In this document: piece after piece, positions 11,484 to 22,350 of the stretch | Layout of the letters: the number at the start of each line of letters is the position of its first letter | How positions within the stretch are numbered: the stretch's first letter is position 1 | NCBI GenBank assembly: GCA_015956445.1 | Contig: WIUZ02000015.1 | Location: 770,001 to 834,000 of the forward strand | DNA: 64,000 nucleotides | Reading direction: 5' to 3' | DNA from: Thelephora terrestris | Lineage: Eukaryota; Basidiomycota; Agaricomycetes; Thelephorales; Thelephoraceae | Program-made: the position numbers and the translations under genes | The notes under the pieces: model-generated | Databases searched by the model: none | Seen by the model: the letters and a program-made list of their open reading frames with translations, nothing else | Told to the model about the DNA's origin: nothing

Positions 11484-11862
11484 CAACCTAACCTAACCCT
11501 AACCCTAAACCTAAACCTAAACCTGCCCTAAACCTAACCTAACCCAACCTAACCCTAAACCTGCCCTAACCCTAACCTGCCCTAACCCTAACCTGCCCTA
11601 AACCTAACCTGCCCTAAACCTAACCTGCCCTAAACCTAACCTGCCCTAAACCTAACCTAACCTAACCTAACCTAACCTAACCTAACATAACACAACCCTG
11701 AACCTAAACCTAACATAACACAACCCTGAACCTAAACCTGACCTAGCACAAAGCCTAAATCTAAACCTAACCTGGCCTTATCTTATCTTATCTTATCTTA
11801 TCTTATCTTATCATGTCTTACCCAGCCTAAACCTAACCTAACCTAACCTAGCCTAGCCTAAC
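11484..11862 (+). repeat. telomere-like CCTAAC/CCCTAA array, left arm of P1
   Basis: Irregular runs of CCTAAC, CCCTAAC, CCTAAAC and CCTGCCCTAAAC. A (CTTAT)n microsatellite lies at about 11775-11815. The canonical fungal telomere unit is CCCTAA/TTAGGG; here it is mixed with degenerate units and is interstitial. Confidence 0.8.
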
Positions 11863-12765
11863 ATGACATAGTCCACTTAAATTAGTCCACCACAGATCAC
11901 CCAACCTAACCTGAAGTGGCCCACCTGACCAGTCTGAGGCAACTTGATTTGATCTTACCTAATCAGCTGCTATCTTATCTAACCTTAATTCATATACCCT
12001 AGCTAACCAACATCTAACCCAATCTCACCTGGCTCACCAGCACGTAACTGGGCTACAAGAACACACTGCGAGCTGCACCATCCATATCCTATGTCCAATC
12101 GTCACTCAAGCACAAAAACTGTGGTGGACCTACAAGTCAGTGGACCCATAAGCCCACAGGCCCACATAGACTGCTCACTCAGTGTTGACATCTGTTATCC
12201 AACCTCATCCACATACCACCCTCACCCTGTGTTCTGTACCAGACTGCAACTTCATCACTACTGAAATTCAACCACCTGGCTGAACTTGCAAGCCAGATTG
12301 ATATAGACTACCAGTTATGCATCCATGGATTTGTAGGCCTGAGAGTACATGAGTTCAGCCAGGTGGTTGAACTTGAGTTGTGGTGAGGTTGTAGTCTGGC
12401 ACAGAACACAGGGTGAGGGTGGTATGTGGATGAGGTTGGATAACAGATGTCAACACTGAGTGAGCAGTCTATGTGGGCCTGTGGGCTTATGGGTCCACTG
12501 ACTTGTAGGTCCACCACAGTTTTTGTGCTTGAGTGACGATTGGACATAGGATATGGATGGTGCAGCTCGCAGTGTGTTCTTGTAGCCCAGTTACGTGCTG
12601 GTGAGCCAGGTGAGATTGGGTTAGATGTTGGTTAGCTAGGGTATATGAATGATAAGATAGCAGCTGATTAGGTAAGATCAAATCAAGTTGCCTCAGACTG
12701 GTCAGGTGGGCCACTTCAGGTTAGGTTGGGTGATCTGTGGTGGACTAATTTAAGTGGACTATGTC

Positions 12766-13181
12766 ATGTTAGGCTAGGCTAGGTTAGGTTAGGTTAGGTT
12801 TAGGCTGGGTAAGACATGATAAGATAAGATAAGATAAGATAAGATAAGATAAGGCCAGGTTAGGTTTAGATTTAGGCTTTGTGCTAGGTCAGGTTTAGGT
12901 TCAGGGTTGTGTTATGTTAGGTTTAGGTTCAGGGTTGTGTTATGTTAGGTTAGGTTAGGTTAGGTTAGGTTAGGTTAGGTTTAGGGCAGGTTAGGTTTAG
13001 GGCAGGTTAGGTTTAGGGCAGGTTAGGTTTAGGGCAGGTTAGGTTTAGGGCAGGTTAGGTTTAGGGCAGGTTAGGGTTAGGGCAGGTTAGGGTTAGGGCA
13101 GGTTTAGGGTTAGGTTGGGTTAGGTTAGGTTAGGTTTAGGGCAGGTTTAGGTTTAGGTTTAGGGTTAGGGTTAGGTTAGGT
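12766..13181 (-). repeat. telomere-like TTAGG array, right arm of P1
   Basis: This is the mirror image of the left-arm array, with the same order of variants and a mirrored (ATAAG)n tract at about 12808-12852. It has slightly more copies of the 'ttagggcaggttaggt' unit than the left arm. Confidence 0.8.
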
Positions 13182-14155
13182 TAATTCTATGACTGGTTTT
13201 GGGGGTAGATTATGACCACAAACAGGTCTGTACTTTATGATATAATGAAGACTATAAATTTATCTTTATTTTTCAACTTTCATTTATTTTTTGGGAATTT
13301 TTAGGGGCAGAAAATACATTAATATCGAAATTGTGGGCTATTTAATGGACTAAAAAATTAAAATAATTTTTATAAAATATTTATACATATTCTGGAATTT
13401 TTGGGCATTTTTCCGGATGTATCCAGCCAGAAAAACTATTTTTTCGATATTTTGGGAATTTTCTTGTTATTTTTTGGGATTTTTCTGGGATTTTTCCAAG
13501 CTTTTTAGCATATAATTTCCTTTTTTGGTAATTTTTTCGAAAAGCAATTTTGAGTTGCTTATGTAAGCCATCAAAATTTCCTTTTTTGGAAAGTCTTTCC
13601 TAGAAAGGAACTTTCCCTTTTGGTAATTTTTGCCAAAAGCATTTTTGTGCTGCTTATGTAAGCCATCAAAACTTTCCTTTTTTGGTCAATCACATGACCT
13701 GATTACATAAGCAATACCCACTTTTTTCAGTCACATGACCTGCTTATGTCAGCCATCAGAATTTCCCAAAAAGGAAATTCAATGTCAAAATCATTTTTGA
13801 GTCACTTATGTAAGCCATCAAAACTTTTCCTTTTTGGACAGTCACATGATCTGATTATATAAGCAACATCCACTTTTTTCAGTCATGTGATCTGCTTATG
13901 TAAGCCATCAAAAATCTCCTTTTTGGTAAGTCACATGACCTCCTTATATAAGCCATCAATTATTATGTAAGCAGCCCAAATGCTCAGCAGACCCATACTG
14001 TCGGCACCAGCCCAATTTGGAACTACCCTCTCCAAAACAACGGATCCACCTCAGTCACTGGACCGAGACGATGGGCTATAGGTTGGGTTGAGATTGCACA
14101 TTTACAATTGTGGCATGCCACAAGATAACAAATGTATTTTCTCAGCTGCAGCTGC

Positions 14156-14428
14156 TGGACAAACCACACTTCAAGATACAAAGTATCCGACGCCATCAAG
14201 ACGATCCGTCCGTCCACACCACCCGTCGATACCTCTGGCAAGGACGAGACGTTGCCAGCTGCAGGACAACACCACCCCCAGCCAGAGATTTCTTGCTTTC
14301 CTTCGATTACCACCCACCATGGACAGCATCACTCCAACGCGGTCCTTGGTGCGCACAAAGGTTGGTCACTCCCTTTTCCTTCACCGCATGTGTTCGGCTC
14401 ACTCTTCCTCACCAGGGCAACGAGCTGT
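14156..14428. other. host interval between two foldback elements
   Basis: The first 11 bases are the right copy of the P1 target duplication. The remaining 260 bases have open frames that may continue the 9999 gene, but no domain is recognised. It ends with TGT, the left target duplication of the next element. Confidence 0.35.
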
Positions 14429-15653
14429 CACTGGGGACAAACCCCAGTTTTCCGGCCCGGGACATCATAAATGCATTGTAAGGAAATGGCAAATGTGCCT
14501 GGCAATGACCCACCTGGTACATCATAAATACATTCAAAATGTCCAGGCCAATTTCCTTAGAGTGTTGCCAGCACAGGAAATGCTCAGTACATTCATGGTG
14601 TTCCTGGTCATGTGATCTCAGTGTTCCCATCAGGTAATCCATGGGAACATCATGAATTTTCCCAAAGAAATACCCATGATGTCCCTGAGTGGCTCATTGG
14701 GGGAAAACCCTGAGTGAACCCACAGTTTCCCAGGTCATGTGACCTTGATGTCCTGATTAGGTAATCTGAGGGTAAACCATGAATTTTCCCAAAGAAAGTA
14801 ACCATGGTGTTCCTGAGTGGCTCATTCACAGTGTTCTTTCCAGTGTTCCCAGTGGTGTGATCACGGTGTTCCGAGTCAGTAAAATTCAAATTGAGCCTTA
14901 ACGGTGCGCCGTAAGTATACCAGTGTGGTATATCCTGAAAGTACTAAGGCCTTCGACCATGATGTACCAAAATTCAGCAAACTGTCAGGAAACTGTGGGA
15001 ACACTGAAAGGAAACTGAGAAATTGGGAACATTTTGAATGAGTTTATGATGTTCCCAGTGTCCCCAGTTTCCTTTCAGTGTTCCCACAGTTTCCTGACAG
15101 TTTGCTGAATTTTGGTACATCATGGTCGAAGGCCTTAGTACTTTCAGGATATACCACACTGGTATACTTACGGCGCACCGTTAAGGCTCAATTTGAATTT
15201 TACTGACTCGGAACACCGTGATCACACCACTGGGAACACTGGAAAGAACACTGTGAATGAGCCACTCAGGAACACCATGGTTACTTTCTTTGGGAAAATT
15301 CATGGTTTACCCTCAGATTACCTAATCAGGACATCAAGGTCACATGACCTGGGAAACTGTGGGTTCACTCAGGGTTTTCCCCCAATGAGCCACTCAGGGA
15401 CATCATGGGTATTTCTTTGGGAAAATTCATGATGTTCCCATGGATTACCTGATGGGAACACTGAGATCACATGACCAGGAACACCATGAATGTACTGAGC
15501 ATTTCCTGTGCTGGCAACACTCTAAGGAAATTGGCCTGGACATTTTGAATGTATTTATGATGTACCAGGTGGGTCATTGCCAGGCACATTTTCCATTTCC
15601 TTACAATGTATTTACGATGTCCCGGGCCGGGAAACTGGGGTTTGTTCCCAGTG
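14429..15653. mobile_element. CACTA-like foldback element, 1225 bp, 3-bp target duplication
   Basis: A near-perfect inverted repeat centred near 15040 starts CACTGGGGACAAACCCCAG and ends with the matching CTGGGGTTTGTTCCCAGTG. TGT flanks both ends (14426-14428, 15654-15656). The ends share CACTGGGG with the 8705 element, and both have 3-bp duplications, so they belong to one superfamily (CACTA-like) although their interiors differ. The interior repeats are built on 'cagtgttccca' and 'tcaggaacac'. Mirror ORFs of 77-79 codons within it are palindrome artefacts. Confidence 0.75.
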
Positions 15654-15656
15654 TGT

Positions 15657-16119
15657 TCGTCCCACTCAGCGATGCAGACTCTGTGCCAAGTCTTGGAAGG
15701 CACTCAAACAACCCGTTCTTGGCTTCCATCGTTCCTCGCCCGCCGCAATCCCACCTTCGCTTCACGTCTTTCGATCCTCGCACCCTCTCTCGTGGGCCGA
15801 TCAGGGTGCGTTAACATCCAGGGTTTCCTTCGAGTTGTCTAGTTTTCAATGAATTAAACAATTGTGTCGCCCTCCGTCTTCCTTTGTGTGATATAAGTAT
15901 GACTCGAAACGACTCCCATATTTATGTATTAAAATCTTGAGATCAACCGCCGTCGCAACCTTCAACTCAACTAAAAAATTAATCTACCAGACATCGTCAA
16001 CGACGACCGACACAACGCCGACCCGACCAACAACAGAACCGCAACTCCAACCCCAATAACACCCGATTCATGTTTCAGATGTTATAATCGGTTCGCGATT
16101 TGTGCAGGCCGAACCCGCC
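15657..16119. other. flank after the foldback element
   Basis: With the 1225-bp element and one TGT removed, two frames run open across the empty site to stops near 15816 and 15852, which may be the end of the gene begun upstream. No domain is recognised. The remainder to 16119 shows nothing. Confidence 0.25.
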
Positions 16120-16850
16120 GCGTAAATAGCGGGTACTTTTTAAAATAAATACAAAAAGGAAACCGGTGGGTTTTTCAAATAGTGAATTATGAAAGAAAGC
16201 AGTCCGAAATACCCGGTGTGCAAACAGTGGGGTACTTTTCAAAAGAACCCACGCCGAACAACACGAGTTCCGCCTCGTGGCATTGATGGGTCCTTTGGGA
16301 AAGTGATGCCGAAGTACACCGGCGGTCCCGGGTTGTGTGAATTGCCAGGCACTTTGAGACTGAACACGAGGCGTTCGTTCGCAAAGCGCCCGGCAGGTTC
16401 CTTCCCGAGTACATCGAGATCAATTTAATTATATGATCTTCACGGGCCCACTGGGTTCGGCAGGGTCAAATACGGGGTACTTTGTGATGGTACTCACGGT
16501 GTACACTAGCCGGGCCCGCCGCATTTCTTGGGGGGAAATTAGGGACGTACCTTGTGGGTACTTTGTAAATGTACTTTCAAATTCGGCCAGCAACATACCC
16601 ATTGGGTAATTTGGTGGGTTTTTGGGGGGTATTTTGTAAATGGTACCTACTGGGTTTTTGACTGAGTAAATTGTGAGTACATTAGAAAAGTAACCAAGCC
16701 GGGCCTGTTGGGTCTGTGGGGGGTAAATTGGAGAGTAAATTCTAAAAGTGATCAATATGGACCTGGCGGGTTTGTGCTAGGTACTTAGTTTCAGAACTCA
16801 CGACGAACTCACAATGTACCTGGTGGGTAAATGGGGGTCCGCCCCGGGTG
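16120..16850. mobile_element. decayed copy related to the 8705 foldback element
   Basis: The repeat words of the 8705 element recur here in altered form: 'gtgggtactttgtaaa', 'cccactgggttc', 'cacaatgtacctggtgggtaa'. The arms no longer pair cleanly, many words differ, and neither a clean CACT end nor a target duplication is visible. Interpreted as an old, heavily mutated member of the CACTA-like foldback group. Confidence 0.5.
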
Positions 16851-17461
16851 TCCCGAGGATGACGATGCTGATGCTGGTAGTAAGAGGCGAAGGAAAGGGT
16901 CTCAGCGTGATATCCTTCTGGTCAAGAGCCGTGCGGGAAGTCTACTGAGGAGCTCTAGCCGCGCTGCCTTTCATATGGACCGATATGGGAGGGGCTACAC
17001 TACCAATTCGCCATTCGGCCCCTCACGTGGGCTGTTTCGATCTGCCTCCGCTGAACGCTGCCCTTGCTGCCCCCGAGATGAGCCATAAACACTCGTGACA
17101 GGTGACCCTCGTTCTCGTTGGGTGAATCGTTGCTCGATCCCGGCCCCAGGGATATCAAAGCTTGGACAAAAATCCGGTGAACGTCCGGGAGTTCTTCCAC
17201 GTCTGTTCGAAGAGGGGGATCGAGGCGATGAAGCCCATAGATGAAGAGGGGGGGGTCGTGGTGGACAAGACTCCGACGACTTTGATGCCCGTGCTTTCGT
17301 TTGAGAGGGGCTGGCACGAGGTTGGGGAGAAGAAGGTGGAGAGCGGGTTTGGGATGCTGAGCGGGTGCATTGAGGATATCACCATGTTGCTTATGCTCTC
17401 AAGGGAGGTGGACAACACCATGTTTAGTGAGCTTGAGTCGATGATTTGTGTCGAGTTTTGA
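16851..17461 (+). pseudogene. coding fragment, unrecognised (C-terminal 99 codons clear)
   Basis: The stretch 17162-17461 is open for about 100 codons with balanced composition (Glu, Val, Met-rich helices, one Trp) and ends at a stop. An upstream frame (16851-17088) is Arg/Ser-rich and may be another exon, but no clean splice pair joining them was identified. I do not recognise the family. The right half of the decayed foldback element abuts it, so the 5' part may have been lost to insertion. Confidence 0.35.
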
Positions 17462-17890
17462 TCACCCGTTTTCGTGTTGTATTGTAGTTGTACCTAACGA
17501 GAGGCCGACGGTAACGAATGTTGCTTGTATAAACTGCATTTTTGCTCTTAGAAATAGAGGAGATGTGTCTGTGTTCGCAGCCCAGAACTCACTACGATAT
17601 AAACTGTCATTGAGTTCGTTCATGTAATACCGTCTGTTCGCAACCCTTGTGTCGACAAGATTCTGCCTGCCCGACACTATCCTACCCACCGCTATCCATT
17701 ATCGGCGAAGTTAGTCATGTCCCCATCCCGCACGTCGGGTGCAGTGGCGATCCCCTCGATCTTGTCGTTGCGAACCTTGCACTTTCCATCAGTGTGGGAC
17801 CAAAATGTAACTTATATATTTACAGAACTTTTGAGTGTTAGATTACAGTACTAGCTGGCATTCGTGCATCAATACAGAAGGAAAATGAAC
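17462..17890. other. spacer, no gene seen
   Basis: No supported coding sequence. It contains the 3' flank of the Myb/SANT-like gene on the minus strand. Confidence 0.3.
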
Positions 17891-18996
17891 CTACGGTGAA
17901 CGGTGCAAGAGATGTTTGACATACAAGGTGCGAAACACCTTGTCCCCAATGGCAAGATATGCATCCACAGCATCGGTGGAAGAGGTGAAGAGGTCAATCA
18001 CCAGGATGCCCTCGGGCCCCACGAAGTCCCCATCGGCTTCCATCAGTCTCATAGCCGACGTCTTGCGTTGTTGAATTGATTGTTGAGGATCTTGAATTGG
18101 TGCCGGTTGGAGTGATGAACACAGTTCGTGGATGGCGTCGGTCATTCCAGTGACCAAAGTTTCTGTCTGGTTTTGTTGCTGCTGCCGACGATGCTTTCGT
18201 GATCGGCCTTGCTCAGGGGTACCGGACCTCTTGCGCTTTTTGGTCTCGGTCTCCACCTCTGCCTCGCCGCGATTCGTGGCTGTATCATTTGCCTGTGTTG
18301 GAGTCAACAGGGGGAACGTGTATTGTGATAAATCGATGCGCCGTGTTGAGATCTGAGGGTGTGTGAGGAGTTGCACCCTCCGTTGACTGGGAATTTCCAG
18401 TCCACTCGTTGGAAGACTCGTTGCGAGTGACGGGGTGAGATTTTGGGGGTGAAGGCGGGGCGCCTGCTTGGAACGCGCCAGATCTGGTGGCAACGATTCC
18501 ATCAACGAGGGAAAACATCTCATCATATAGCGGAAATGGCGTCGATTTCCACTTTCTGAACTGCAGATTCTTCTGCGGGCGTCATTAGCACTGATTCTGG
18601 GCAATATATTGATTTTAAACACGCCTTCGCCAACTCTTCCCACTGTTCATCGGCAGCGGTGACGAGTTTCCTTCCATCGTCCCACCCAAAACCCGACATA
18701 TCCCGTAACCTTTTGATCAACACGAAATCACTCTTCAGCTGTCACATGCGGGTCAAATGATAAGCGAGAACTGGAGTATATTATTTACGTACATTGCAAT
18801 AGTGGTCGTTGCATTTGGAAGCAGTCTTCTCTGCTTGGCCATCCGTCGTGACCTTTTTGAGTTCAGCTGCAACGGTGCTCCAAACGATGGTTTTCCACCC
18901 GCTTTGTGCTTGGTTACCGGCAGCTTTTTGTGTGAGCAGCGTCTCAACGAGGATTCGGTCATCCTGTGTGGACCAGCGGCACCGTTTTGGCGGCAT
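17891..18996 (-). CDS. Myb/SANT-like DNA-binding protein
   Basis: Exon 1 (18996-18793) encodes a SANT/Myb-like helical domain starting Met-Pro-Pro-Lys with conserved Trp at 'RWSTQDD' and 'SGWKTIVW'. Exon 2 (18738-18625) carries the typical 'SGFGWDD' motif. Exon 3 starts at 18572 with 'FRKWKSTPFPLYDEMF'. The remaining frame includes a Lys/Arg-rich and Gln-rich linker and a C-terminal helical segment ending near 17891. Intron 1 (54 nt) is GT-AG. Intron 2 (18573-18624, 52 nt) only fits as GC-AG with a CTAAT branch site. A third intron, perhaps G|GTGCAA to ATACAG near 18270-18370, is needed to reach the C-terminal frame. Proteins of this type are common in mushrooms and many derive from Harbinger-like transposons. 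A DNA-binding role is inferred from family. Confidence 0.6.
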
Positions 18997-19017
18997 GGTG
19001 TGCGTTGCGTGAGGATC

Positions 19018-19272
19018 CGTGAATCGTTGAGGTGATCAGGGGCAGAATATATTTATTTGAAATTTACAATGCAAACTAGGCGGGAGGCTACCGAGCGGCA
19101 TTTTTAGCCCACTCCAGGCTAGGCTGTGCGGCACGACGAACAAGCTGCCTTCGTCGTGCCACACAGCCTAGCCTAGAATGGGCTAAAAATGCCGCTCGGT
19201 AGCCTCCCGCCTAGTTTGCATTGTAAATTTCAAATAAATATATTCTGCCCCTGATCACCTCGACGATTCACG
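19018..19272. mobile_element. 255-bp hairpin (MITE-like)
   Basis: Positions 19018-19133 and 19147-19272 are inverted copies around a loop of about 13 bp; only a few bases differ. Both outer ends read cgtgaatcgtYgaggtgatc. It lies 21 bases before the ATG of the Myb/SANT-like gene and at the broken 3' end of the transposase-like gene. No target duplication was recognised, so its family is undetermined. Confidence 0.7.
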
Positions 19273-20504
19273 ACAGCCTCGTTATCCCATGGGTGCCCGT
19301 ACAATGTCCCGGTTTCGTGTGAGGTGGCCTGTCCAACTAAAAGATTGGGTTCCTTGATGACGGCCTCCATGTGACTTTTGATAAGATCGTAGTCGGTACC
19401 GAGATCTAGTCTGTTCAAGGGGAGATCATTTGGGGCGCGGATGTGCTGAATAAAAGGAATGCTGATCGCCTGAGAGTAGAGTGACATAACAGAGAGTTCT
19501 GAGAGCGTGGGAGGGTCGTTGAGACCAGTCAGGACATTCTGTTCGAGGTGATTCAGTTCGCCACGCAGGGATTTTGAGTCAGCCACTTCATGTAAGAAAG
19601 AGAGGTAGAGATCTCGGTGGTGGAGAATTTCGGTTGCGGCAAAGCCATGACTTTGATATCGATTGTTGCTCGTGTCCGGGAATTGAATTGGCTGTGACGT
19701 GTCGAGAAACTTCATCGAGAATGCCCGAAAACGTTCCTGGTGGCCTTTCTTTGTCTCCCTGTGTTTGACGAGTGCACCTAGAAGGCCTGTCAGCTTTGCT
19801 CCTCCCCTATCTCCAGTTGCAGCCAGCGATTCCTCTGGAAGTGAGCCAGAATCTGCAGCGATTGCCTTGAACTTGTTCATCAACACAACTGGAGCAGTTC
19901 CATCACCATGTTCCTTCCACCAGCTTGCCATCCGGTTAACCCCGCCTTTCATCGCATTCAGATCCTTGTGCATCGCACACCCGGACCAGACCCAGTAATC
20001 TATGGCTGCCTTCTCGTCGGGTGGCAACCGTTGATATACCTGTTCGCCAAGGCAAATCTGTGCCTCATGGATTAGCCGCTTTGCAAACTGAAGCTGCTCA
20101 CCGAGCGAGAGTGTGTTGTAAAGCTCAGGACCGCCAAGCTCATCAATCATCTCCTTCCCTTTCTCCTTGAACACCTGCTCCCACTCCTCCCTGTACTCGC
20201 CCGAGAGCATCGCAGCTTCCCCTCGGAGTTCTCGATCGCAATCCCGCCGAAAATGCTCCAGCATGCCCGAGAGCTTCTTCTGGTCCGCAGCGTGATCGCT
20301 CAGATACCCTCTCAACTTCTCCCATATCCTAGTCGGGTCGGCAGGGGCAGCATTCCCAATAGGACTTTTGTTGTATGTTCCACACAGGTCCTGTACTGTA
20401 TGTTTCCAACCCTCAAATTGAGTGCTGGTGGTGTGGTTTACCTCGGGGATAACCCCAAGGAAGATGTCCTTCGGGGGGGTGTTGTCTGAAGATATGATTG
20501 TGGC
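19273..20504 (-). pseudogene. transposase-like gene, C-terminal part
   Basis: This is the downstream half of the gene that starts at 25195, separated from it by palindrome P2. Its frame is open for about 410 codons. Visible motifs, in order: 'FLGVIPEVNHTT', 'LSDHAADQKKL', 'GCAMHKDLN', then 'SMKFLDTSQPIQFPDTSNN'. An Asp in 'SGDGTTHK' (upstream part), an Asp in 'SDHAADQ' and the C-x2-H in 'GCAMHK' resemble the order of acidic residues and zinc-like pair in hAT/KDZ-type RNase H-fold transposases; this assignment is inference. Similar proteins are widespread in mushroom genomes as unnamed ORFs. The C-terminus is cut by the hairpin at 19272. Confidence 0.6.
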
Positions 20505-20525
20505 ACAGGTTTCAGCTACTTTTTC

Positions 20526-21935
20526 CCCATGGGTCATGGGCCATACGGCGTGACAAAATCCCATGACCCATGGGCCATACGTCGCCGTACGACAGGTACA
20601 AATCCCCATGACCCATGGACCGTACGATGGTGTGTGGGCCCCATGACCCATGGGTTGTACGGTGCTGTATGACAGTATGGCCTGTCCATGACCCATGGGT
20701 TGTACGATGCCGTACGGTGGTATGCCCTTCCCATGACCCATGGGCCGTACGGTGGTGCTGGACAGCCATCCACCCTGCTCATGACCCATGGGGTGTACGG
20801 CGCCGTACGGTGGTATGCCCTGCCCATGACCCATGGGTCGTACGGCGCCGTATGGGGGTTTGCCCTACCCATGACCCATGGAGCGTACGGCGCCGTACGG
20901 TGGTTTGCCCTACCCATGACCCATGGAGCGTACGGCGCCATACGGTGGTATGCCCTACCCATGACCCATGGAGCGTACGGCGCCGTACGACAGTATGCCC
21001 TACCCATGACCCATGGAGCGTACGGCAGTATGCCCTGCCCATGACCCATGGGTCGTACGGCACCGTACGGTGGTATGCCCTACCCATGACCCATGGGTCG
21101 TACGGCGCCGTATGGGGGTTTGCCCTACCCATGACCCATGGAGCGTACGGCGCCGTACGGTGGTTTGCCCTACCCATGACCCATGGAGCGTACGGCGCCG
21201 TACGGTGGTATGCCCTACCCATGACCCATGGAGCGTACGGCGCCGTACGACAGTATGCCCTACCCATGACCCATGGAGCGTACGGCGCCGTACGGCAGTA
21301 TGCCCTGCCCATGACCCATGGGTCGTACGGCGCCGTACGGTGGTATGCCCTACCCATGACCCATGGGTCGTACGGCGCCGTACGGTGGTATGCCCTACCC
21401 ATGACCCATGGGTCGTACGGCGCCGTATGGGGGTTTGCCCTACCCATGACCCATGGAGCGTACGGCGCCGTACGGTGGTTTGCCCTACCCATGACCCATG
21501 GAGCGTACGGCGCCGTACGGTGGTATGCCCTACCCATGACCCATGGAGCGTACGGCGCCGTACGACAGTATGCCCTACCCATGACCCATGGAGCGTACGG
21601 CGCCGTACGGCAGTATGCCCTGCCCATGACCCATGGGTCGTACGGCGCCATACGGTGGTATGCCCTACCCATGACCCATGGGTCGTACGGCGCCGTATGG
21701 GGGTTTGCCCTACCCATGACCCATGGAGCGTACGGCGCCGTACGGTGGTTTGCCCTACCCATGACCCATGGAGCGTACGGCGCCGTACGACAGTATGCCC
21801 TGCCCATGGCCCATGGGTCGTACGGCGCCGTACGGTGGTATGCCCTGCCCATGACCCATGGACCATACGGCGCTGTACAGTGGAATGCCTTGCCTATGAC
21901 CCATGGGTTGTACAGTGCCATACGGTGGATTACCT
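20526..21935 (+). repeat. 45-bp minisatellite, left arm of P2, about 31 units
   Basis: The unit contains two self-complementary cores, 'acccatgggt' and 'cgtacggcgccgtacg', plus a variable 'ggtggtatgcccta' linker. Variants such as 'gggggtttgccctac' recur near 20850, 21115, 21425 and 21690, showing a higher-order block of 6-7 units (about 265-310 bp) duplicated several times. Confidence 0.9.
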
Positions 21936-21944
21936 CGAAAAGAA

Positions 21945-22145
21945 TATTTAATGGATTACCTAATAAGGAACTATATGATGGATTACCTAAAAAGGAAATA
22001 TTTGATGAATTACCTAAAAAGGAAAGATCTGATGGATCTCCCCAAAAAAGAAATATTTGATGGATTACCTAAAAAGAAAAATTTGCTTGACTGCCTAAAA
22101 GAGAAATAGTTGATGGATTACCTAAAAAGGAAATATCTGATTGAT
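21945..22145 (+). repeat. subterminal short repeats, left arm of P2
   Basis: About seven copies of a 'gatggattacctaaaaagg'-type word with spacers of 20-30 bases. The mirror block lies at about 23405-23640. The words resemble the 'gatggcttacataagc' plus 'aaaaaggaaa' modules of P1. Confidence 0.75.
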
Positions 22146-22264
22146 TCTGGAAAATAGCAACATCCTAACCTAACCTCAAGGCACTGCCAGATCAGGAATC
22201 CATTCACCTCTTGCATTAGTTTTCTGTTTGTAGTCCTGACTAACCCAAAGTGGTTAAGCTAACA

Positions 22265-22350
22265 TCATCCAATCTAACCTAACCTAACCTAACCTAACCC
22301 TAACCTAACCCTAACCTAACCCTCACCTAACCTAACCTAACCTAACCCAA
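22265..22350 (+). repeat. telomere-like array, left arm of P2
   Basis: Short run of CCTAAC and CCCTAAC units; the mirrored TTAGG run is at about 23170-23300 with different copy number. Confidence 0.75.

Larger units (their letters stand above)
10451..14155. mobile_element. giant palindromic element P1, 3.7 kb, with telomere-like arrays
   Basis: The arms (about 10451-12289 and 12350-14155) are near-perfect inverted copies around a loop of about 60 bp. Near the outer ends, 'agctgcagctgag' is mirrored. From the outside inward each arm holds about ten copies of a 'gatggcttacataagcag...catgtgac' module with AAAAAGGAAA spacers, an AT-rich block, CCTAAC/CCCTAA arrays, a short TTATC microsatellite and a unique 400-bp inner part. 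The left arm has about 60 extra bases near 10473-10530. An 11-bp duplication flanks it. No transposase is encoded, so it should need proteins from elsewhere. The 9-11 bp duplication would suit Mutator-like elements; the sister element P2 has 8 bp, which suits hAT or Zisupton-like groups, so the superfamily is open. Confidence 0.75.

Noticed and set aside
11484-13181. A real telomere or chromosome end
   Set aside because: Arrays are interstitial, mirrored inside a transposon-like palindrome and degenerate (CCTAAC mixed with CCCTAA), with flanking duplicated host sequence.
10451-14155. Assembly artefact producing the palindromes
   Set aside because: The arms differ by small insertions and substitutions and are flanked by proper short duplications, which a simple mis-join would not create; raw reads should still be checked.
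14409-15814. Paired 77- and 79-codon ORFs on opposite strands
   Set aside because: Again palindrome artefacts of the 1225-bp element.
20526-22060. Long open frames of up to 481 codons (plus) and 380 codons (minus) with 15-residue repeats
   Set aside because: They exist on both strands and several frames because the 45-bp unit is a multiple of three and lacks stops; they belong to a non-coding minisatellite in P2.
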